DNA of 64,000 nt, taken from contig CAYPGQ010000004.1 in the NCBI GenBank assembly GCA_964410125.1, forward strand, positions 1 through 64,000, given 5' to 3'. Positions 35,140 through 44,550 of the stretch are shown one piece after another. The first letter of the stretch is position 1. Each line of letters begins with the position of its first letter. The notes beneath the pieces are model-generated. The model searched no databases, was not told where the DNA came from, and saw only the letters and a list, made by a program, of their open reading frames with translations. Source of the stretch: G020348385 sp964410125 (GTDB lineage Bacteria > Acidobacteriota > Aminicenantia > Aminicenantales > Aminicenantaceae). The translations under genes and the position numbers were made by a program.

Positions 35140-35406
35140 GTGCTGGACAAAGAAGAAAAAGAAAAAATTATCGAGAGTTTTAAAGTTCATCCAAAAGACA
35201 CTGGCTCACCAGAAGTTCAAATTGCCATTATTACCAATAGAATCAACTACTTAACCCAACATTTTACGTCCCACAAAAAAGACCATAATTCCCGGACAGG
35301 CCTTTTAAAAATGGTTGGACGACGGAAAAGACTTTTGGGATACCTGAAAAAAGAGGATATCAAACGTTACGAGGCCATTATCAAAAAGCTCAAACTCAGA
35401 AAGTAA
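35140..35406 (+). CDS. rpsO: 30S ribosomal protein S15
   Basis: 88 residues, the family's normal length. DTGSPEVQIAIITNRINYLT and HNSRTGLLKMVGRRKRLLGYL are S15 signatures. S15 binds the 16S rRNA central domain. The start is GTG 35140, with AAGGAG nine nt upstream. Reading frames further upstream (to 35014) translate the dispersed repeat and are not part of the protein. It is followed after 20 bp by pnp, the usual rpsO-pnp order. Confidence 0.96.
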   Translation: MLDKEEKEKIIESFKVHPKDTGSPEVQIAIITNRINYLTQHFTSHKKDHNSRTGLLKMVGRRKRLLGYLKKEDIKRYEAIIKKLKLRK

Positions 35407-35426
35407 GCTGAGGCCGCGAGGGAATA

Positions 35427-37589
35427 ATGTCAGATCAAAAAATCAATATTGACATCAACAACCGAACTCTATCCATTGAAATACACAAGATCGGGAAGCA
35501 AGCAGATGGATCTGCCTTGATCCGTTACGGAGACACCATCATGTTCGTCTCCGCCACATCAAAAAAGGAAGTCAAAGAAAAAAAACCATTTCTTCCTCTG
35601 ATCGTGGATTATCGCGAGAATACCTATGCCGCAGGAAAAATTCCTGGTGGGTTTTTCAAACGAGAAGGGAGACCTTCGGAAAGAGAAATTCTTATCAGCC
35701 GCATGATCGACAGACCCGTCCGTTCCCTTTTTCCTGAAGGATATTATTTCGACTCACAGATCGTTGCTCTTCTTCTCTCTGCGGATTTGGAGAACGAGTC
35801 GGACACACTCGGGATCATAGGTGCCTCGGCATCCCTGTATTTTTCCGATATCCCATTCACAACCCCGATAGGCGCCGTTAAAGTTGGCTACATCAACAAT
35901 GAATTTGTCATAAATCCGAAAAAAAGCCAATTCGATCAAAGCCATCTCAACATGATCGTAGCTGGGACAGAAGATGGAATCGTCATGATGGAAGCCGGGG
36001 CTACGGAGATCGAAGAGGAGAAAATCCTGGAAGCGGTCTCTCATGCCCAGGAACCGATAAAAAAAATCATACAGGCCCAAAAAGATCTGTATCAGGAAAT
36101 GAATATCCGAAAGAGGGAATTTGAGATCCCTAAGATAGATCAGGCAAATTTCGAAAAAATCGAAAGCCAAATCTCATCGGAAATCCTGGAATCTTTCCAG
36201 ATAAAGCTAAAAAAGGAAAGAGACGCCAAGACCAAACAAATCTTGGAGAACCTAATAGCAGACATCCCTGAAGAAAAAGAAGAGGAGATAAGCGAAACCA
36301 CCAAGATATTCTATGAGATCCAGAAAAAATTGGTCAGGAGCATGGTCCTCGAAAAAGGAAAAAGAGTGGATGGGAGGAATTTTGATGATATAAGACCCAT
36401 TTCCATCGAAGTGGGCATGCTTCCCCGCACCCATGGCTCAGCCCTTTTCACCAGAGGAGAAACACAATGCTTGGCCACTGTAACCCTCGGTACTTTCGAA
36501 GATGTCCAGAGAATCGATGGCCTGGGGGAAGAAAGGAAAAAGAGGTTTATGCTGCACTATAATTTTCCTCCCTTTAGTGTCGGAGAAGTTTCTTTTTTAA
36601 GAGGTCCCGGCCGGAGAGAAATTGGACACGGAGCACTGGCAGAAAAATCCATTCTTCCCTCTATGCCTGATGAAGAAGACTTTCCCTACACAGTCCGCAT
36701 CGTTTCAGATATTTTAGAGTCGAATGGATCTTCCTCCATGGCGGCTGTCTGTGGCGGCATCCTCTCATTAATGGATGCCGGAGTTCCTCTATCTATGATT
36801 GTGGCGGGGATAGCCATTGGCCTTATCAAGGAAGAGGAACGATATGCTATCCTAACGGATATTGCCGGGTTAGAGGATCACATCGGAGACATGGATCTCA
36901 AGGTAGCCGGCACAGAAAAAGGGATCACAGCCATCCAACTCGACCTCAAGATCACATCGATCAATCTTGATATTCTAAGAGAAGGTTTGCAAAAAGCGCG
37001 CATTGCGCGACTAAATGTTTTAGAAAAGATGAAACAAGCCATACCCGAACCTCGCCCCGACATCTCCCCCTATGCTCCACGAATCTTGTATCTGGTTATC
37101 AATCCGGAAAAAGTCTCTGAAGTCATAGGCCCTGCCGGCAAGAACATCAAAAAAATCCTTGCTCAGACTGGTGCAAAAATAGATATCGATGAAACCGGAA
37201 AAATCACCATCGCATCAACAGATGTAAAAGCTGCCGAGCAGGCCAGGGAAATGATCCGAGAGATTACTGTCGAAGCGGAAGCGGGAAAAACCTACACAGG
37301 AAAAGTCGTGCGTATCGAGGAATACGGAGCTTTTGTGGAAATTCTTCCCAACATCGTCGGCCTCCTACACATTTCAGAAATCGCCCATTACAGAATCAGA
37401 CACACACGTGACGTCATGAAGCTCGGACAAACAGTCAAAGTAAAGGTATTGGCCGTCGACGAAGACAATAAAATAAAATTGAGCAAAAAAGCATTGGAGC
37501 CCCGTCCGTCTGGCTCCATGGATGACAACCGAGCTGATAGAAATAAACATTCAAACCCAGAAGATTACAAAAAGAGAAATAAATATTAA
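35427..37589 (+). CDS. pnp: Polyribonucleotide nucleotidyltransferase
   Basis: PNPase, 720 residues: two RNase PH-like cores (about 10-230 and 320-540, with FSVGEVSFLRGPGRREIGHG in the second), an alpha-helical linker, a KH domain (VIGPAGKNIKKILAQTGAKI, near 570-630) and an S1 domain (YTGKVVRIEEYGAFVEILPN, near 635-705). It degrades RNA 3' to 5' with phosphate. The order after rpsO fits its known co-transcription, in which pnp is often autoregulated from its own leader. Confidence 0.97.
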   Translation: MSDQKINIDINNRTLSIEIHKIGKQADGSALIRYGDTIMFVSATSKKEVKEKKPFLPLIVDYRENTYAAGKIPGGFFKREGRPSEREILISRMIDRPVRSLFPEGYYFDSQIVALLLSADLENESDTLGIIGASASLYFSDIPFTTPIGAVKVGYINNEFVINPKKSQFDQSHLNMIVAGTEDGIVMMEAGATEIEEEKILEAVSHAQEPIKKIIQAQKDLYQEMNIRKREFEIPKIDQANFEKIESQISSEILESFQIKLKKERDAKTKQILENLIADIPEEKEEEISETTKIFYEIQKKLVRSMVLEKGKRVDGRNFDDIRPISIEVGMLPRTHGSALFTRGETQCLATVTLGTFEDVQRIDGLGEERKKRFMLHYNFPPFSVGEVSFLRGPGRREIGHGALAEKSILPSMPDEEDFPYTVRIVSDILESNGSSSMAAVCGGILSLMDAGVPLSMIVAGIAIGLIKEEERYAILTDIAGLEDHIGDMDLKVAGTEKGITAIQLDLKITSINLDILREGLQKARIARLNVLEKMKQAIPEPRPDISPYAPRILYLVINPEKVSEVIGPAGKNIKKILAQTGAKIDIDETGKITIASTDVKAAEQAREMIREITVEAEAGKTYTGKVVRIEEYGAFVEILPNIVGLLHISEIAHYRIRHTRDVMKLGQTVKVKVLAVDEDNKIKLSKKALEPRPSGSMDDNRADRNKHSNPEDYKKRNKY

Positions 37590-37599
37590 CGGTTGAGCT

Positions 37600-38118
37600 A
37601 TGGCTAAGCTCAAAAAAAATCAGAAGGGGTTCACCCTTATCGAGATGATCGTCACCTTTACCATACTTGCTATCCTTGCAGCCGTTGCCATACCGCTGGC
37701 CAGAACGGCCGTCAAAAGAGAAAAAGAAATCGAGTTGAGAAGAAATTTGAGGATAATAAGAGACGCAGTCGATACCTACAAAAAACTCGCCGATGAAAAC
37801 AGAATTGAGTTCGAAGATAAGTCTGAGGGCTACCCACCTGACCTGGAAACTCTGGTCGAAGGGGTGGAAGTAAGTGGCGGAGCGCAGCCAGGTGGAATGC
37901 AACGAGGCAGGACACAACGAGAACAGACTGACGACATAAAAATCGTAAAGTTTTTGAGAAGAATTCCCAAAGATCCGATGACCAATTCCTATGATTGGGG
38001 GCTGAGATCTTACCAGGATGATCCGGATAGTGAAAACTGGGGAGGAGAAAACGTCTATGATGTTTACACCAAAAGTCTGGGAATTGCCCTTGATGGGACA
38101 AAATACAAGAAGTGGTAA
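37600..38118 (+). CDS. Type II secretion-like pseudopilin
   Basis: 172 residues with a class III signal (KKNQKGFTLIEMIVTFTILA): the prepilin peptidase would cut after Gly, and Glu5 of the mature protein is present. A long helix is followed by a globular part with DPMTNSYDWGLRSYQDDPDSE, the pattern of GspG major pseudopilins (calcium-site aspartates). It is the first of three pseudopilin-like genes between pnp and lpxB. The rest of a secretion system is not in this window. Confidence 0.8.
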   Translation: MAKLKKNQKGFTLIEMIVTFTILAILAAVAIPLARTAVKREKEIELRRNLRIIRDAVDTYKKLADENRIEFEDKSEGYPPDLETLVEGVEVSGGAQPGGMQRGRTQREQTDDIKIVKFLRRIPKDPMTNSYDWGLRSYQDDPDSENWGGENVYDVYTKSLGIALDGTKYKKW

Positions 38119-38123
38119 ATCAG

Positions 38124-38528
38124 ATGAACAGCAAATTTAGAGAGAAAGGGTTCACTCTGATCGAACTGATTATCGTTATCACCCTGATCGGGATACTAGT
38201 TGGTTTAGGCCTGCCTCAGTTTAAAAATGCGACCAAAAGAACGCGTGAAGCCGTTCTCAAAGAAAACCTGTTTACGCTGAGGAAACTGATCAACCAGTAC
38301 CTCGTGGACAAAGGAAATTATCCTCAAACCCTCCAAACGCTCGTGGATGAAGAATATCTATTCCGCATCCCGGTCGATCCAATGACAAAATCGATCGATA
38401 CCTGGGTTGAAATTCCCCAAGTTATGACCATGGAGGAAATGACGTCAGGCACCATGCCAGGAATCATGGATGTCCAATCGAGCTCAAATGATATCAGCAC
38501 AGAAGGGACAGCCTACAACACCTGGTAG
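38124..38528 (+). CDS. Type II secretion-like pseudopilin
   Basis: 134 residues with REKGFTLIELIIVITLIGIL (processing after Gly, Glu5 retained) and a helix followed by DPMTKSIDTWVE, a shortened GspG-like globular region. It starts just 5 bp after the previous stop; an in-frame GTG at 38112 would overlap that gene. It is shorter than its neighbour and has no calcium-site pattern beyond the DPMT motif. Confidence 0.75.
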   Translation: MNSKFREKGFTLIELIIVITLIGILVGLGLPQFKNATKRTREAVLKENLFTLRKLINQYLVDKGNYPQTLQTLVDEEYLFRIPVDPMTKSIDTWVEIPQVMTMEEMTSGTMPGIMDVQSSSNDISTEGTAYNTW

Positions 38529-38554
38529 GATTTTCACTCTGGAGTTCGATCAAG

Positions 38555-39154
38555 ATGAAAAAAACGGATGGGTATACAATCCTCCTGTTGATGTTCGCGG
38601 TTTTTGTGATGAGCATCGGTTTGATGATTGCAGTGCCTGTATGGCAGACTCAAATTCAAAGGGAAAAAGAAGAGGAGTTGATTTTTAGGGGAAAACAATA
38701 CGTGGAGGCAATACGCCTATTCCAACGAAAAAGACCGGGAGCATTTCCAAAAGATTTCGAAGAGCTGATCGAGGAGAAATGTCTACGGAAACTTTTCGAA
38801 GATCCGATGTCATCAGATGGCAAATGGAACCTTATCCTCATGTCTCAGGGACCAATATCCAGGAGGACAAGGCAGCCAAGACGTGTGTCAAGAGGCACAA
38901 GAACAAGAGAACAAACAGCTACAGGAAGAACAGGGGGAACAGCTTTTGCGGTCCAGAAAGTTCTTATCGCTCCGCAAGCGGCACTATCTGCGATTGACAA
39001 TCCTCAGATCATCGGCGTAGTCAGCGCATCAACCCAGGAGTCAATTAAAATATATTATGACCAAAAAAGCTACGACAAGTGGCTTTTTTTCTACGGACAG
39101 GATCCAAAAAAAATGCCAGAAATCGTATATTACGGTCAAAAAGAAAAGGATTAA
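38555..39154 (+). CDS. Pseudopilin-like membrane protein
   Basis: 199 residues. One N-terminal membrane helix (TILLLMFAVFVMSIGLMIAV) follows KKTDGYT, which resembles a degenerate prepilin site (GYT for GFT), but the Glu5 residue is absent. A helix with EKEEELIFRGKQYVEAIRLF and DPMSSDGKWNLI recalls the two upstream pseudopilins, so it is probably a diverged relative. An Arg/Thr-rich stretch lies in the middle. Its TAA overlaps the lpxB ATG by one base. Confidence 0.6.
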   Translation: MKKTDGYTILLLMFAVFVMSIGLMIAVPVWQTQIQREKEEELIFRGKQYVEAIRLFQRKRPGAFPKDFEELIEEKCLRKLFEDPMSSDGKWNLILMSQGPISRRTRQPRRVSRGTRTREQTATGRTGGTAFAVQKVLIAPQAALSAIDNPQIIGVVSASTQESIKIYYDQKSYDKWLFFYGQDPKKMPEIVYYGQKEKD

Positions 39155-40293
39155 TGAGCTCGATCCTGATTGTAGCAGGGGAAAACTCGGGAGAAAAACA
39201 CGGCGCAAACCTTGTACGCCAGTTCAGGCGTCTCCACCCATCCTTCACTTTCTACGGCATCGGAGGGAAAAACATGGCCGAACAAGACGTATCCCTCCTC
39301 TATTCTGTTGAAGACCTAGCGGTTGTCGGTATTTTTGAAGTCATCATCCACCTCCCGCGCATAAGAAAAATTTTCCACCACATAAAAAAGGAAACCACCA
39401 AACAACAACCGATCGCGGCCGTTTTGATCGATTCCCCCGATTTTAACCTTCGATTGGCCAAACATCTTAAAAAGTCATCCATACCGGTTTTGTACTATAT
39501 CAGTCCCACTGTTTGGGCTTGGCGGACGAAAAGACTCAAAAGCATAAAAAAAACAGTGAATAAAATGCTCCTGATTTTTCCTTTTGAAAAAAAGACATAC
39601 GCAGAATGCGGGATTCCGGCCACTTATGTGGGCCATCCATTAAAAGAGACGGTTAAAATTTCTATGACTAAGGAGGAATTCTTCCATAAATACCGTCTGG
39701 ATCCGGAGAAAATATTGGTTGCGATACTCCCCGGAAGCAGAAAAAGCGAGATAAAATTCCACATGCCTGTGCTAACTCAAGTCATAAGAAAACTCGGTAA
39801 GGAATGGAATGCCCAATTCATCCTACTTCTAGCAGAAAATCTTATGGAGACCTATGTGAGCTCATTCCTCAGCGAACCATCCCCTTCTGTTCAAATCCTC
39901 TCTCAGGACCGATATGAAGCCATGGCTTACAGTGACATCGTTCTTTCTTCCTGCGGCACGGCAAACTTAGAGGCAGCCCTGTTGGGGACTCCTATCGTAG
40001 CTTTTTACCGCATCTCTCCCCTCACCTATTACGCGGGAATTAAACTCATGAAAATTAAAAATTTCAGCATTGTGAATATTCTTGCGGGCAAAAAGATAAT
40101 CCCTGAATTGATCCAAAGGAATTTTACTGCCGCAAACCTCCTGGACGAAACCCGGAAAATCCTCGGATCAGAACTAGTGAGATCCGCAATAAAAGCTGAG
40201 TATGAAAAAATCCGCCTACTACTCGGAGAAAATATTGCCTCCGATAAGGCTGCTCGAGAATTGGAAAGGCTTATTAAAAATCAGAAAGATTGA
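39154..40293 (+). CDS. lpxB: Lipid-A-disaccharide synthase
   Basis: 379 residues. It begins MSSILIVAGENSGEKHGANL and contains VLIDSPDFNLRLAK, YYISPTVWAWRTKR, AILPGSRKSEI and SSCGTANLEAALLGTP, a full set of LpxB (GT19) signatures. It condenses UDP-diacylglucosamine with lipid X to lipid A disaccharide. The start is ATG 39154 inside the preceding stop (TAATG); a longer frame to 39079 lies within the upstream gene. It shares a transcript with the pseudopilin genes, probably by chance of gene order. Confidence 0.95.
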   Translation: MSSILIVAGENSGEKHGANLVRQFRRLHPSFTFYGIGGKNMAEQDVSLLYSVEDLAVVGIFEVIIHLPRIRKIFHHIKKETTKQQPIAAVLIDSPDFNLRLAKHLKKSSIPVLYYISPTVWAWRTKRLKSIKKTVNKMLLIFPFEKKTYAECGIPATYVGHPLKETVKISMTKEEFFHKYRLDPEKILVAILPGSRKSEIKFHMPVLTQVIRKLGKEWNAQFILLLAENLMETYVSSFLSEPSPSVQILSQDRYEAMAYSDIVLSSCGTANLEAALLGTPIVAFYRISPLTYYAGIKLMKIKNFSIVNILAGKKIIPELIQRNFTAANLLDETRKILGSELVRSAIKAEYEKIRLLLGENIASDKAARELERLIKNQKD

Positions 40294-40311
40294 AACTTTG
40301 AAGGAGGAGAC

Positions 40312-40821
40312 ATGAAAAAAGGATTATGCCTGGTTATCTCCATATTGATGATTTTTGGGTGGGCCTTTGCCCAGGAAGATGAAATTCTTAATCTTAAGGA
40401 AAAGATAATAGACCTCCAAAACAAGGGTAAATTGGGATTCACCAATTTTACCATATGTTCAAAAATCATGGGATTTGCTTCCTGCGTTTCCCTGCCAGAG
40501 CCCGTTCTCGACAAGAACGGAACCCTGCTTATCTACTATGAGCCTATCAATGTTTTCACGAATAGAAAAGATGAATTATACGAGATCTGGTACACACAGG
40601 ATATGACCATCCTCAAAGAAAATGGCGAAGTCGTCTCCCACTGGAATGATATCCTGACCTTCCATTACACCACCCAAAAACCTGTCATGGACCTGTTCGC
40701 ACAAAACAGCATTGAACTCAAGGGACAACTCCCTACGGGAAAATACAAATTCAAGGCAACGCTCAAGGATAAATTGAGCGAAAAGACAGCCACCCACATC
40801 ATCGATTTGGAAATCCGCTAA
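40312..40821 (+). CDS. Secreted protein of unknown function
   Basis: 169 residues with a clear signal peptide (MKKGLCLVISILMIFGWAFA-Q) and GAAGGAGGAGA directly upstream. The mature part is predicted beta-rich, with two cysteines (in FTICSKIMGFASCVSLPEP) that may form a disulfide. It has no family I recognise. It lies 18 bp after lpxB, so it is probably in the same operon, and converges on the DUF192 gene. Confidence 0.6.
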   Translation: MKKGLCLVISILMIFGWAFAQEDEILNLKEKIIDLQNKGKLGFTNFTICSKIMGFASCVSLPEPVLDKNGTLLIYYEPINVFTNRKDELYEIWYTQDMTILKENGEVVSHWNDILTFHYTTQKPVMDLFAQNSIELKGQLPTGKYKFKATLKDKLSEKTATHIIDLEIR

Positions 40822-40845
40822 CCAACCCGCCCCACCCAACAATTG

Positions 40846-41331
40846 TTACAATAGTGGATTGGCCCGCCCGAAGTCGAGACGGTCCAATACCTTCAGCTTC
40901 CTTCTCTCAACACTGCCAGCTTTTAGCTCCAAAAAAAACATGGCAGGAACTTTCGATGTATAACTAGGACAAGGTTCCTGTTTGCATGGTGGAACATTCT
41001 GTTCGATGTGAACGATTCTTTTTTCCTCATCCAACCAGATGAAATCGAGAGGGATAACCATATTTTTCATCCAGAACGAATAGAAGCCTTCTTTGCCAAA
41101 AATAAAGAGCATTCCCTGGTCGAATCCCATATTTTTACGGTACATAAGGCCTCGCGCTCTTTCTTCCGGAGTAACGGCAAGTTCAGCCGTAACAGAATCG
41201 CCATCGGGGAAATAGATTTTGACAAACTTCTTGGATGCTGGTTGGGCACTCAGTAAAGAAAAAAGCACCCCAAAAGAAACCGATAATACCAAAATTTTTC
41301 TAACCAAGGATATCTTTCTTATATCACTCAA
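40846..41331 (-). CDS. DUF192 family secreted protein
   Basis: 161 residues: a signal peptide (about 1-30) and a DUF192 domain. Family marks are VTPEERARGLMYRKNMGFDQGMLF, FWMKNMVIPLDFIW and the C-terminal LELKAGSVERRKLKVLD. Its biochemical role is not established. It overlaps the upstream pcm gene by 4 bp and is the last gene of the proS-pcm transcript. Confidence 0.85.
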   Translation of the reverse strand: MSDIRKISLVRKILVLSVSFGVLFSLLSAQPASKKFVKIYFPDGDSVTAELAVTPEERARGLMYRKNMGFDQGMLFIFGKEGFYSFWMKNMVIPLDFIWLDEEKRIVHIEQNVPPCKQEPCPSYTSKVPAMFFLELKAGSVERRKLKVLDRLDFGRANPLL

Positions 41332-42011
41332 TGAGTTGTTACCAGGGGAACAAAACGCACAGGCAACAATTTTTTCCTTTTGAATTTTTTCTTTCCTCGC
41401 GTAACAAAAACCAACTCTTGGATGGCCGAGCCAACGGGAATGATCATTCTTCCGCCAATTTTCAATTGTTCCTCGAGAGAATGCGGGATCTTATCCGGTG
41501 CAGCCGTAACCATAATTACATCGAAAGGAGCTCTCTCGTCCCAGCCAAAGCTCCCATCTCCGATTTTATAAAGGATATTTGTGTATTTTAATTTTTTCAA
41601 AGCTTCCTGAGCCCGATGCGACAGAGCCACAACCAACTCCACTGTGAAAACTTGTTGCGCTATTTCGGCAAGGATAGCGGTTTGGTATCCGGAACCTGTC
41701 CCGATTTCAAGAACACGCTCTTCCCCCTGTAACGCAAGAACTTCCGTCATATAGGCCACAATGTATGGTTGGGAAATCGTCTGGCCCTCCCCTATTGGGA
41801 GTGGCTCATCGCTGTATGCATGAGAGAGCATATTTTCAGGAACAAACATATGACGAGGGATTTTTGTTATCGCACCCAGGACTTTCACATCTTTTATCCC
41901 CCGGGCAACAAGCTGGGAACTAACCATTCGTTCTCTTTCTTTCTCGAAATTTTTCTTCAATGTGGGCTCGCAAAATGCAAAGCTCAATAAGCTCTGGCAA
42001 ATAAGACCCAT
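41328..42011 (-). CDS. pcm: Protein-L-isoaspartate O-methyltransferase
   Basis: Up to 227 residues. ERMVSSQLVARGIKDVKVLGA, PRHMFVPE, IGEGQTISQPYIVAYMTEVL and VLEIGTGSGYQTAIL are standard PCMT features (SAM-binding GTGSGYQ). It repairs damaged aspartyl residues in proteins. The first 28 residues overlap proS by 28 bp and include a hydrophobic stretch (ICQSLLSFAF) that might be a weak signal sequence; the true start may be at or near MVSSQ (about 41927). It overlaps the DUF192 gene by 4 bp. Confidence 0.88.
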   Translation of the reverse strand: MGLICQSLLSFAFCEPTLKKNFEKERERMVSSQLVARGIKDVKVLGAITKIPRHMFVPENMLSHAYSDEPLPIGEGQTISQPYIVAYMTEVLALQGEERVLEIGTGSGYQTAILAEIAQQVFTVELVVALSHRAQEALKKLKYTNILYKIGDGSFGWDERAPFDVIMVTAAPDKIPHSLEEQLKIGGRMIIPVGSAIQELVFVTRGKKKFKRKKLLPVRFVPLVTTH

Positions 42012-43429
42012 TGGCCCGCATCAGCTTGGCAAATGACACATTTGCCCTTTTCTTTCTGTTCAAGGGGAACCACTCGGATTGTAGCCATTGTCTCTTCCTT
42101 TATTTTGTCTTCACAATCCTGGTTCCCACACCAAAAGGTTTTTAAAAATCCTTTTTTCGATTCCAGGACAGACTTAAAATCTTGATAGTTGTCAACCGCG
42201 TGAGTGTTTTCCGCTTGGAATTTCTGGGCTTTTGTCAACATAACATCCTGGATATCGGATAAAATCTGAGGAATTTTTGCTTTCAAGGAATCCAGGCTTA
42301 TAGACTCCTTAGCCATCGTATCTCTCCTGACAACAACCGCCTGGTTATTTTTTATATCCCTAGGTCCGATTTCAATCCTGAGGGGAATCCCTCTCAATTC
42401 GTGCTCTGAAAACTTCCATCCAGGCGTAAACTCCTCCCTGGCATCCAGCTTAACCCTCCACCCTTCCTTTTTCAGCTCCTGTTCTAATTCCTGTGCTTTT
42501 GGAAGGACTTCTTGTTTCCAGTTGCCAAGAGAAATCGGGATGATTACGATCTGGACTGGTGCAATCCTAGGAGGAAACTTCAGGCCAGAATCATCTCCGT
42601 GAGACATAATGACCGAGCCCACCAATCGGGTGGACACTCCCCAGGATGTTTGCCACACATACTGGAGCTTTTGGTCCCTGTCCTCGAACCGGATGTTAAA
42701 AACTTTGGAGAAATGCTGGCCAAGGTTGTGAGACGTCCCCATTTGGAGAGCCTTTCCATCCGACATCAAGGCTTCGATGGCATATGTTTCGAGTGCTCCG
42801 GCAAACCGTTCTCTTGCTGTTTTCCTGCCTGAAACCACCGGAATGGCCAGCTCAGTTTCGACAAACTCTTTGTAAAGATCGAGAATCATGAGTGTTTCCT
42901 TTTCCGCTTCCTCAGAAGTCTCATGAGCTGTGTGTCCCTCTTGCCAAAGAAACTCCGTCGTTCTTAAAAAAGGTCTGGTGACTTTTTCCCAGCGGACGAT
43001 ATTCGCCCATTGATTTATCAATACAGGCAAATCTCTCCATGATTTGATCCATTTGGAATACATGTTGCCGATAATGGCTTCAGAAGTAGGACGCACCGCC
43101 AACCTTTCCTCCAGTTCCTCTTCTCCTCCATGGGTCACCCAAGCAACCTCAGGAGAAAATCCCTCCAAATGTTCCGTTTCTTTCTGGAGGAATGTCTCAG
43201 GGATAAATAGAGGAAAATAAGCATTCGTATGCCCGGTTTCTTTAATCCGATTGTCGAGAAGCCGCTGTATATTTTCCCATATGGCATATCCGTAGGGCCT
43301 TATAACCATCATCCCTTTCATCGGTGCATAGTCAGCCAATTCGGCTCTCCGGATTATCTCCGTGTACCATCGTGAAAAATCTTCACTTTTTGGGGTTATC
43401 GCTGTGACAAATCGTTCCTCTTTATTCAC
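41984..43429 (-). CDS. proS: Prolyl-tRNA synthetase, type 3
   Basis: 481 residues, the short ProS3 form typical of archaea, eukaryotes and some bacteria. Motifs are RPTSEAIIGNMYSKWI, RTTEFLWQEGHTAHET and GDDSGLKFPPRIAP. The C-terminal zinc-binding extension has cysteines in FWCGNQDCEDK and KGKCVICQ. It lacks the INS editing insertion of the bacterial type. The start is GTG 43429 with GGAG six nt upstream. It leads a transcript with pcm and DUF192. Confidence 0.95.
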   Translation of the reverse strand: MNKEERFVTAITPKSEDFSRWYTEIIRRAELADYAPMKGMMVIRPYGYAIWENIQRLLDNRIKETGHTNAYFPLFIPETFLQKETEHLEGFSPEVAWVTHGGEEELEERLAVRPTSEAIIGNMYSKWIKSWRDLPVLINQWANIVRWEKVTRPFLRTTEFLWQEGHTAHETSEEAEKETLMILDLYKEFVETELAIPVVSGRKTARERFAGALETYAIEALMSDGKALQMGTSHNLGQHFSKVFNIRFEDRDQKLQYVWQTSWGVSTRLVGSVIMSHGDDSGLKFPPRIAPVQIVIIPISLGNWKQEVLPKAQELEQELKKEGWRVKLDAREEFTPGWKFSEHELRGIPLRIEIGPRDIKNNQAVVVRRDTMAKESISLDSLKAKIPQILSDIQDVMLTKAQKFQAENTHAVDNYQDFKSVLESKKGFLKTFWCGNQDCEDKIKEETMATIRVVPLEQKEKGKCVICQADAGQWVLFARAY

Positions 43430-43550
43430 TTTTCACTCCGCTGTTAAATCTTTTGTCATTCTATCCGCAGATGGTTTTTTTGTCAATTTGAACACTCGAA
43501 AACGTTTCAACAATAGGGGTGAGAGAATGAGGAGAAAAATGTGGCCAAAT

Positions 43551-43584
43551 TCACCCCGTAAATCACCCAAGGGGGTGATTGACC
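43551..43584. repeat. 34-bp shared upstream element, copy 1
   Basis: Starts TCACCCCGTA and ends GGGGTGATTGACC, with an internal hairpin AATCACCC/GGGTGATT. It matches 44081-44114 and 60134-60167 without gaps. It lies 56 bp upstream of the first PilZ-like gene. A GGGGTGA half-site is also found at 43516-43522. Confidence 0.55.
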
Positions 43585-43639
43585 GCCCAAATAAATTGTG
43601 GCAATTTAACATTGCCAAGCTAAAGAAAAGGAAACAAGC

Positions 43640-44011
43640 ATGCCAAAAAAATCTCCAGCATTTGACATCCGCCAACTCGGATACGGAGAGCACGGATTCA
43701 GTATCCCGCTAGATACCCAGATTCAGGGAAAAGATACCCAAGGAGAGGATTTCAACGAAAAAACGGTGCTTACCTACATAAGCCATAATGGATCGTCCTT
43801 CTGGATGGCAAATTCTGTAGCTGAAGGCAGCGAACTGAAGCTCATCATAGATCTCCCGCCTAAGCTTTCTGGCGATAAAAATCTGAAGCTCATTATCAAA
43901 GGAAGGATTGTCTTTGTCGAAGCACCAAAGAATGAAGATCCAAGGCACAGGGTATCTTTAAAATTCGAGAATAAATACATCATCAAAGACAAAGAGGGGC
44001 AGTATTCTTGA
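43640..44011 (+). CDS. Degenerate PilZ-like domain protein
   Basis: 123 residues forming one PilZ-like beta barrel. The family's second motif (D/N)xSxxG is YISHNG here, with tyrosine in place of Asp/Asn, and the RxxxR motif that binds c-di-GMP is absent. The body (SELKLIIDLPPKLSGDKNLK) aligns well with the complete PilZ at 45346. Binding of c-di-GMP is therefore doubtful. It is the first of three paralogues around a NarL-type regulator. Confidence 0.65.
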   Translation: MPKKSPAFDIRQLGYGEHGFSIPLDTQIQGKDTQGEDFNEKTVLTYISHNGSSFWMANSVAEGSELKLIIDLPPKLSGDKNLKLIIKGRIVFVEAPKNEDPRHRVSLKFENKYIIKDKEGQYS

Positions 44012-44080
44012 GGAGCGCAAAACAGAGTATGCAGCTAGTCACGGGCTTAACCTCTTTCGATGATAAAAAACAAAAAAAAA

Positions 44081-44114
44081 TCACCCCGTAATTCATCTGG
44101 AAAAGTGATTGAAT
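44081..44114. repeat. 34-bp shared upstream element, copy 2
   Basis: TCACCCCGTAATTCATCTGG followed by AAAAGTGATTGAAT. It ends exactly at the start codon (ATG 44115) of the second PilZ-like gene, so it could affect transcription or translation start. Confidence 0.5.
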
Positions 44115-44522
44115 ATGTTTGAAACATCTGCCACAATCCAAACGAAAATGAGAACAGAAAGACTATCACATAAACCCTCCATCCAGGGCGCTTCCAAAGT
44201 CTCGAAGAGAGAGCGATTTTTTGAGCTCTCTCTTCCTGCTTTGGTGTCCGGTAATAATGTGAAAGGCAAAGAATTCGAAGAGAATACCAAAGTTCTGTCG
44301 ATCAGCGCACAAAATGCCCTTTTTTGGCTCAACTCCAAAGTCTTGATCGGAACTCCTCTATATGTAAGTCTTCAAATCCCCAAAACAATCATTCTTGAAA
44401 ATCGACTTAACTTGTTGATTTCCGGAACAGTCAAATTAGTACAGGCTAACACGAACAAAAAAAACAGCCAACTCATTTCTGTTCAGTTGGACAGAACTTT
44501 TAAAATACGGCCCACCGACTAA
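44115..44522 (+). CDS. Degenerate PilZ-like domain protein
   Basis: 135 residues: a 30-residue basic N-terminus, then a PilZ-like barrel (ERFFELSLPALVSGNNVKG, then SISAQNALFWL). Neither the RxxxR nor the (D/N)xSxxG motif is intact, since SISAQN replaces NxSxxG. Overall layout follows the paralogues at 43640 and 45346. ATG 44115 is preferred to TTG 44109. There is no clear ribosome-binding site, since the shared 34-bp element occupies that position. Confidence 0.6.
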   Translation: MFETSATIQTKMRTERLSHKPSIQGASKVSKRERFFELSLPALVSGNNVKGKEFEENTKVLSISAQNALFWLNSKVLIGTPLYVSLQIPKTIILENRLNLLISGTVKLVQANTNKKNSQLISVQLDRTFKIRPTD

Positions 44523-44550
44523 TCCCCCAAATTATCCAACAAGTCTTCCC

